A DNA stretch of 8,077 bases, taken from the NCBI GenBank assembly GCA_938036585.1, contig CALHQN010000217.1, forward strand, positions 1 to 8,077, in the 5' to 3' direction. Origin of the DNA: an uncultured Campylobacter sp. GTDB taxonomy: Bacteria; Campylobacterota; Campylobacteria; Campylobacterales; Campylobacteraceae. Shown in pieces: positions 5,351 to 8,077 of the stretch (positions are counted from its first letter, which is position 1; each line of letters begins with the position of its first letter). The notes beneath the pieces were generated by a model. It searched no databases and was not told the DNA's origin. It saw only the letters and a list, made by a program, of their open reading frames with translations. The translations under genes and the position numbers were made by a program.

Positions 5351-6493
5351 TTAGATAACTTGGATAGTCAAAGTAACTACGGAATTAATGTCCTGGTCTT
5401 GCTCGACGGAAAAGAGATATTTAAGAATGTAAATGTCTTTTAAAATGGGGATGCCGTTACGCTGTTTTTGAGTAGTAGTTTTGTTAATGCCTGATAAAAC
5501 TAAAATATCGCCACGTTTGAGAGAATACGAGCTCTTAAGCTCCTTTTTGCTTGTAATGGGCGTTAATGTATTCGCAGATGAAAGTAAATCCTCAAGGATA
5601 AGATGTAAATCAAAATCAACGTGATCTTTAAGAATAACGGGTTTAAGAGTAATTTTTAATCCAACGTCTTTGTATTCGTATGAATTTTGAGTTGTCGTCT
5701 GGGTAGCCGAGGTCTGGCTATTTTGAACTAAATAAGGAATGTTTTGAACGGCAGAGAAATTAACTTCAGTGTGATTTTTAGCAGTCAAAAAAGGACTAGA
5801 TATAATTTTGGTTAAGCCATTTGTATCAAGGAAATTTAAGACGCCAAAAAAGCCCTCGCTATCGTTTCTTACAACGTTTGAATTAGTAGTATAAGGCGAA
5901 GTGATAAGATTTATATAATAGGCTAAATCGCCATGATTAAGCGGCTTTAGCAAGCTTTGAAGCTTTGCGCCGCGGTCTTTAATATCTTTTAGATTAGTTT
6001 CCGTGATAGTGAGCTTAAACTCAACTTGCTCCAAGGGCTTATCGATAGAAGCTACGGCTTGCTTAATTTGCTCGTATGCTACGTCATCGGCGCGAAAGAA
6101 TACGGAGTTTGAAGTCGTGGAATAAGTCGCATTTAGCTCAAAATTTGCCATTATACGGCGAACGTCCTCAACAACGTAATTGCTAAGATCAATGCGCCTT
6201 AAATCGTAATCAGGCAGCTTTTTATCGGTAATATAGTAAAAATTGTCCTTTTTGTAAAGAAATAAGCCCTTAGATTCAAGCATTTTCCTAAACATAGAAA
6301 GGGTTAAATTTGTATCGTGCTGGTAGATAAAGTAATAATAATTGCCGTCGATACTATCATCTGTTACAATAGATATATTGTTGGATATACTTGCAAGCTG
6401 AGCGAAATTTACAAGATCGGTGTAAATCATTTCAGCTTTAGAAAAACTAATTACGCAAAGAGTTAGGATCAGGATTTTTTTGAAAGTTTTCAT
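5351..6493 (-). CDS. Phage secretin, pIV-like outer-membrane export channel
   Basis: Forms the multimeric outer-membrane gate through which the filament leaves the cell. It has 380 residues, somewhat shorter than f1 pIV. A classical signal peptide covers residues 1-20 (basic KTFKK, hydrophobic core, FSKA before Glu21), with no lipobox. Residues about 21-90 and 95-155 fit the small periplasmic N-domains (N0 and N1-like). The secretin barrel domain runs from about 157 to 380, with ISSPFLTAKN (230-239), NIPYLV (251-256), VGLKITLKP (277-285), LKRGDILVLSGI (325-336) and the hallmark NGIPILKDIYILKYLF (346-361). A Ser/Thr/Gln-rich insert (258-271) may be the gate loop. AAAGG at 6502-6506 precedes the ATG, and the gene overlaps the end of zot by 47 bases. 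No pilotin or separate lipoprotein partner is seen. Confidence 0.93.
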   Translation of the reverse strand: MKTFKKILILTLCVISFSKAEMIYTDLVNFAQLASISNNISIVTDDSIDGNYYYFIYQHDTNLTLSMFRKMLESKGLFLYKKDNFYYITDKKLPDYDLRRIDLSNYVVEDVRRIMANFELNATYSTTSNSVFFRADDVAYEQIKQAVASIDKPLEQVEFKLTITETNLKDIKDRGAKLQSLLKPLNHGDLAYYINLITSPYTTNSNVVRNDSEGFFGVLNFLDTNGLTKIISSPFLTAKNHTEVNFSAVQNIPYLVQNSQTSATQTTTQNSYEYKDVGLKITLKPVILKDHVDFDLHLILEDLLSSANTLTPITSKKELKSSYSLKRGDILVLSGINKTTTQKQRNGIPILKDIYILKYLFSVEQDQDINSVVTLTIQVI

Positions 6494-7598
6494 TTAGAGC
6501 ACCTTTAATAGAATTTTGAAATGAAGCAAGCTTGATAGTATCAAGCACCGGGGATTTAAAAACAAGGTAATATTCAACATAATGCTTATTTTTCGTAGTA
6601 GAATAAAAATAAGCTGGCTTATGTCTTGAAATAACAAAAGAAACATAGGTATAAGGGAAAGAACCCGAACCGCCTTTAAAACGACAGCTATCAGCAACGC
6701 AAACGATCTCGTAAATATAAGCAGCCTCGATAGGCTCGTCGGGTTTAGAAACATTAGCCGGCAAAGAATTCCTAGAGGGAGTAGCCGAAGCCGTAGAAAC
6801 TTGAGAGGCTAAATTTTGAGCAGGCTCGTCATTTTTATACTCGTCGGGAACGGCGAAAAAGGTATTAAATACGTAAATAAACGCAAACAAGCTTAAAAGA
6901 GAGATAATAAGGCCAGCGACCATAAAAAATTTAACTACGGATTTACTCTTGCTGTCCTGGCCGGAATGGTAAAGATTAAAAACTTCCTGATTAAAAGGCA
7001 AATTTATATTAAAGTTATTGACCCGGTCGGTTTTAAACATCTTATAAGACATAAAATAAGCGTATTTAAAGCGTGTAGAGAATAGACGCTTGGAACTATC
7101 TATAGCAAGATAAAACTTCTCGGCTACACGCTTGTATTCGTTGTTTACCAGGCTTAAATCTTGGGTGATGAAATACAAATCCTGGTAAAGGTGTCTGTGG
7201 TAAGTGACCCACCAAACGAGAACTGGATCTTCTTTGGCCTTAAAGTAGTTATGGATCTCATCAACAACGAAAAGAACCTTATAAAGCCTCATTTCTTTAG
7301 CTAGCTCGATCAGCTCCTTATCGGTCTTTTTTTCTACCTTATAGGCATTGTAAAGCTTTGCAAGGTTGGCATATACTTCATCATAGTCAAATTTTAATAA
7401 TCGCTCGTCAAGCTCAAATTTAAACTCATTGATATTAGTATAGGCATAGAGATATTCATTTTTAGGAAGTTTAGGCTTGAAAATTTTGCCTAAAATACCT
7501 TTAGCCGGCTTTGGCTTATAGATAAACATATACCAAAGCTTGTAAACCGCAAAATAGGATTTTCCGGAGCCTGGATTGCCGACTATATAGGTTATCAT
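6447..7598 (-). CDS. zot: Zot/pI-family phage assembly ATPase, inner membrane
   Basis: A 383-residue homologue of f1 pI and Vibrio Zot, which powers filament assembly at the inner membrane and contacts the secretin. Walker A GNPGSGKS is at residues 7-14 and Walker B VLFVVDE at 108-114, followed by IHNYF. One transmembrane helix (about 221-246) separates the cytoplasmic ATPase from a periplasmic tail. A Ser/Ala/Pro-rich linker (about 258-290) leads to a small domain with Cys300 and Cys305, a possible disulfide. The GxxxVQxG-type peptide of Vibrio Zot linked to tight-junction opening is not visible, nor is FCIGRL. Relatives in Campylobacter concisus have been studied as candidate toxins, but phage assembly is the function the context supports. 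The start lies 3 bases after the stop of the upstream gene with no clear ribosome site, so it is probably translated by coupling. Confidence 0.93.
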   Translation of the reverse strand: MITYIVGNPGSGKSYFAVYKLWYMFIYKPKPAKGILGKIFKPKLPKNEYLYAYTNINEFKFELDERLLKFDYDEVYANLAKLYNAYKVEKKTDKELIELAKEMRLYKVLFVVDEIHNYFKAKEDPVLVWWVTYHRHLYQDLYFITQDLSLVNNEYKRVAEKFYLAIDSSKRLFSTRFKYAYFMSYKMFKTDRVNNFNINLPFNQEVFNLYHSGQDSKSKSVVKFFMVAGLIISLLSLFAFIYVFNTFFAVPDEYKNDEPAQNLASQVSTASATPSRNSLPANVSKPDEPIEAAYIYEIVCVADSCRFKGGSGSFPYTYVSFVISRHKPAYFYSTTKNKHYVEYYLVFKSPVLDTIKLASFQNSIKGALNENFQKNPDPNSLRN

Positions 7599-7601
7599 AG
7601 G

Positions 7602-8021
7602 TTAAAGCCTGGCGATGTTAAAAGTAGTAAGAGTAAGTTGCATGGAATGCAAAACTTTAAAACCGATCTTATAAACATAAAGCAAAATAACGGAAACAAT
7701 AGGAACGGAAAAAACATTATAAACATCAACAAAGGCATTCCAAACGCCAAGAGCCCTAAGAATATCCATAGCCCAAGCTAAAATTTCATTACTACCGCCG
7801 GAGCTAATATCACTTAAAAAAGATATAAATTTATTAATAGAGTCATGAACAAACATAATAAGTTTAAAGGCAGCCCAGCCATAAGCTATAACAAGAGCAA
7901 ACAAGGCAGTATTAATAAAAACCATCTTGCCGAATGTAATCCCCTTAAGAACCCAACCAACAAATTTTTCAGCTATAAAAGACCTAAAAAACCAAACAAT
8001 GGCAGAATATAAAGCACCCAT
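7602..8021 (-). CDS. DUF2523-like small membrane protein, probable pVI-type minor coat protein
   Basis: A 139-residue hydrophobic protein with a likely transmembrane helix at about 34-56, a second at about 102-120, and an amphipathic or hydrophobic stretch near the N-terminus (5-25). Position and character fit the DUF2523 family and the f1 pVI slot: the small membrane protein directly before the pI/Zot ATPase, which caps the virion end together with the adsorption protein. The fragment ISSGGSNEI (72-80), between the two main helices, resembles the glycine-rich turn seen in such proteins. The start is supported by AAAGG (8029-8033) seven bases before the ATG. The stop is only 3 bases from the zot start. 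The family call is from pattern and synteny, not from a search; the upstream neighbour lies outside the window. Confidence 0.7.
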   Translation of the reverse strand: MGALYSAIVWFFRSFIAEKFVGWVLKGITFGKMVFINTALFALVIAYGWAAFKLIMFVHDSINKFISFLSDISSGGSNEILAWAMDILRALGVWNAFVDVYNVFSVPIVSVILLYVYKIGFKVLHSMQLTLTTFNIARL

Positions 8022-8039
8022 ATATCAACCTTTAAAATG

Positions 8040-8048
8040 AAAATATCA
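8040..8048 (-). promoter_or_regulatory. Possible extended -10 promoter for the assembly operon
   Basis: On the - strand, TTTTTGATATTTT contains an extended -10 (TG, one base, TATTTT at 8045-8040) after a T run, resembling the Campylobacter sigma-70 pattern. It lies just before the ribosome site of the DUF2523-like gene, so the leader would be very short. The whole of 8034-8077 is AT-rich and such matches arise easily by chance. No gene end is recognisable in this stretch. Confidence 0.28.
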
Positions 8049-8077
8049 AAAATTTAATAATTAAAAAAAGAAAACAA

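Larger units (their letters stand above)
2868..8077 (-). mobile_element. Partial inovirus (filamentous phage) prophage, Zot type
   Basis: Five consecutive - strand genes form a recognisable filamentous-phage module: pVI-like membrane protein, Zot/pI ATPase, pIV-like secretin, HUH replication initiator and tyrosine recombinase, with a hairpin-rich noncoding region between secretin and rep. The G+C content drops compared with the host genes (about 35% versus 55% in one hand-counted 60-base line each). The left edge is next to tRNA-fMet. The right part, expected to hold coat proteins, an adsorption protein and the other att site, is cut by the window edge. All visible genes are intact, so nothing here says the phage is dead. 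Confidence 0.9.

Noticed and set aside
5127..5443. Overlapping open frames on both strands in the GC-rich intergenic region, including an open extension of rep up to about 5322
   Set aside because: They are open because the sequence has few stop codons at 69% G+C, their products are arginine-, alanine- and proline-rich, they are open on both strands together, and hairpins cover the same bases.

Overview
The window looks like a chromosome segment of a Campylobacter-type epsilonproteobacterium carrying one end of an integrated filamentous phage (inovirus). The host call rests on the ilvA protein sequence, the AAATTT-rich spacers and the association of Zot-type inovirus prophages with Campylobacter. 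A hand-counted ilvA line is about 55% G+C, which fits the higher-GC oral campylobacters better than C. jejuni. I cannot name the species.

Host part (1-2867, all + strand). The 3' part of ilvA (threonine ammonia-lyase; its start lies before base 1) ends in a clear intrinsic terminator. Next comes a two-gene unit: a membrane-anchored DUF4230-type protein and, 7 bases on, a MOSC-domain protein. A consensus sigma-70 promoter (TTGACA, 17 bp, TATAAT) then drives tRNA-Gln(TTG) and initiator tRNA-fMet(CAT), both with encoded CCA ends.

Phage part (about 2868 to beyond 8077, all - strand). Read in the direction of transcription, from the right edge leftward, the order is: a small DUF2523/pVI-like membrane protein, a Zot/pI-like assembly ATPase, a pIV-like outer-membrane secretin, a 211-base intergenic region that is about 69% G+C and folds into four successive stem-loops, an HUH rolling-circle replication initiator, and a tyrosine recombinase whose start codon overlaps the rep stop codon. 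The pI - pIV - intergenic region - pII order is that of the f1/M13 genome, where the intergenic region holds the packaging signal and both replication origins. A hand-counted line inside the integrase gene is about 35% G+C.

How it fits together (inference). The integrase probably inserted the element at the 3' end of the initiator tRNA gene, leaving the tRNA intact; the other attachment site, the major and minor coat genes and the adsorption protein would lie beyond 8077. Rep would nick the intergenic origin and start rolling-circle replication. Zot, the pVI-like protein and the secretin would extrude the filament. The most interesting stretch is the GC-rich hairpin cluster at 5159-5340, a strong candidate for the phage origin and packaging signal.
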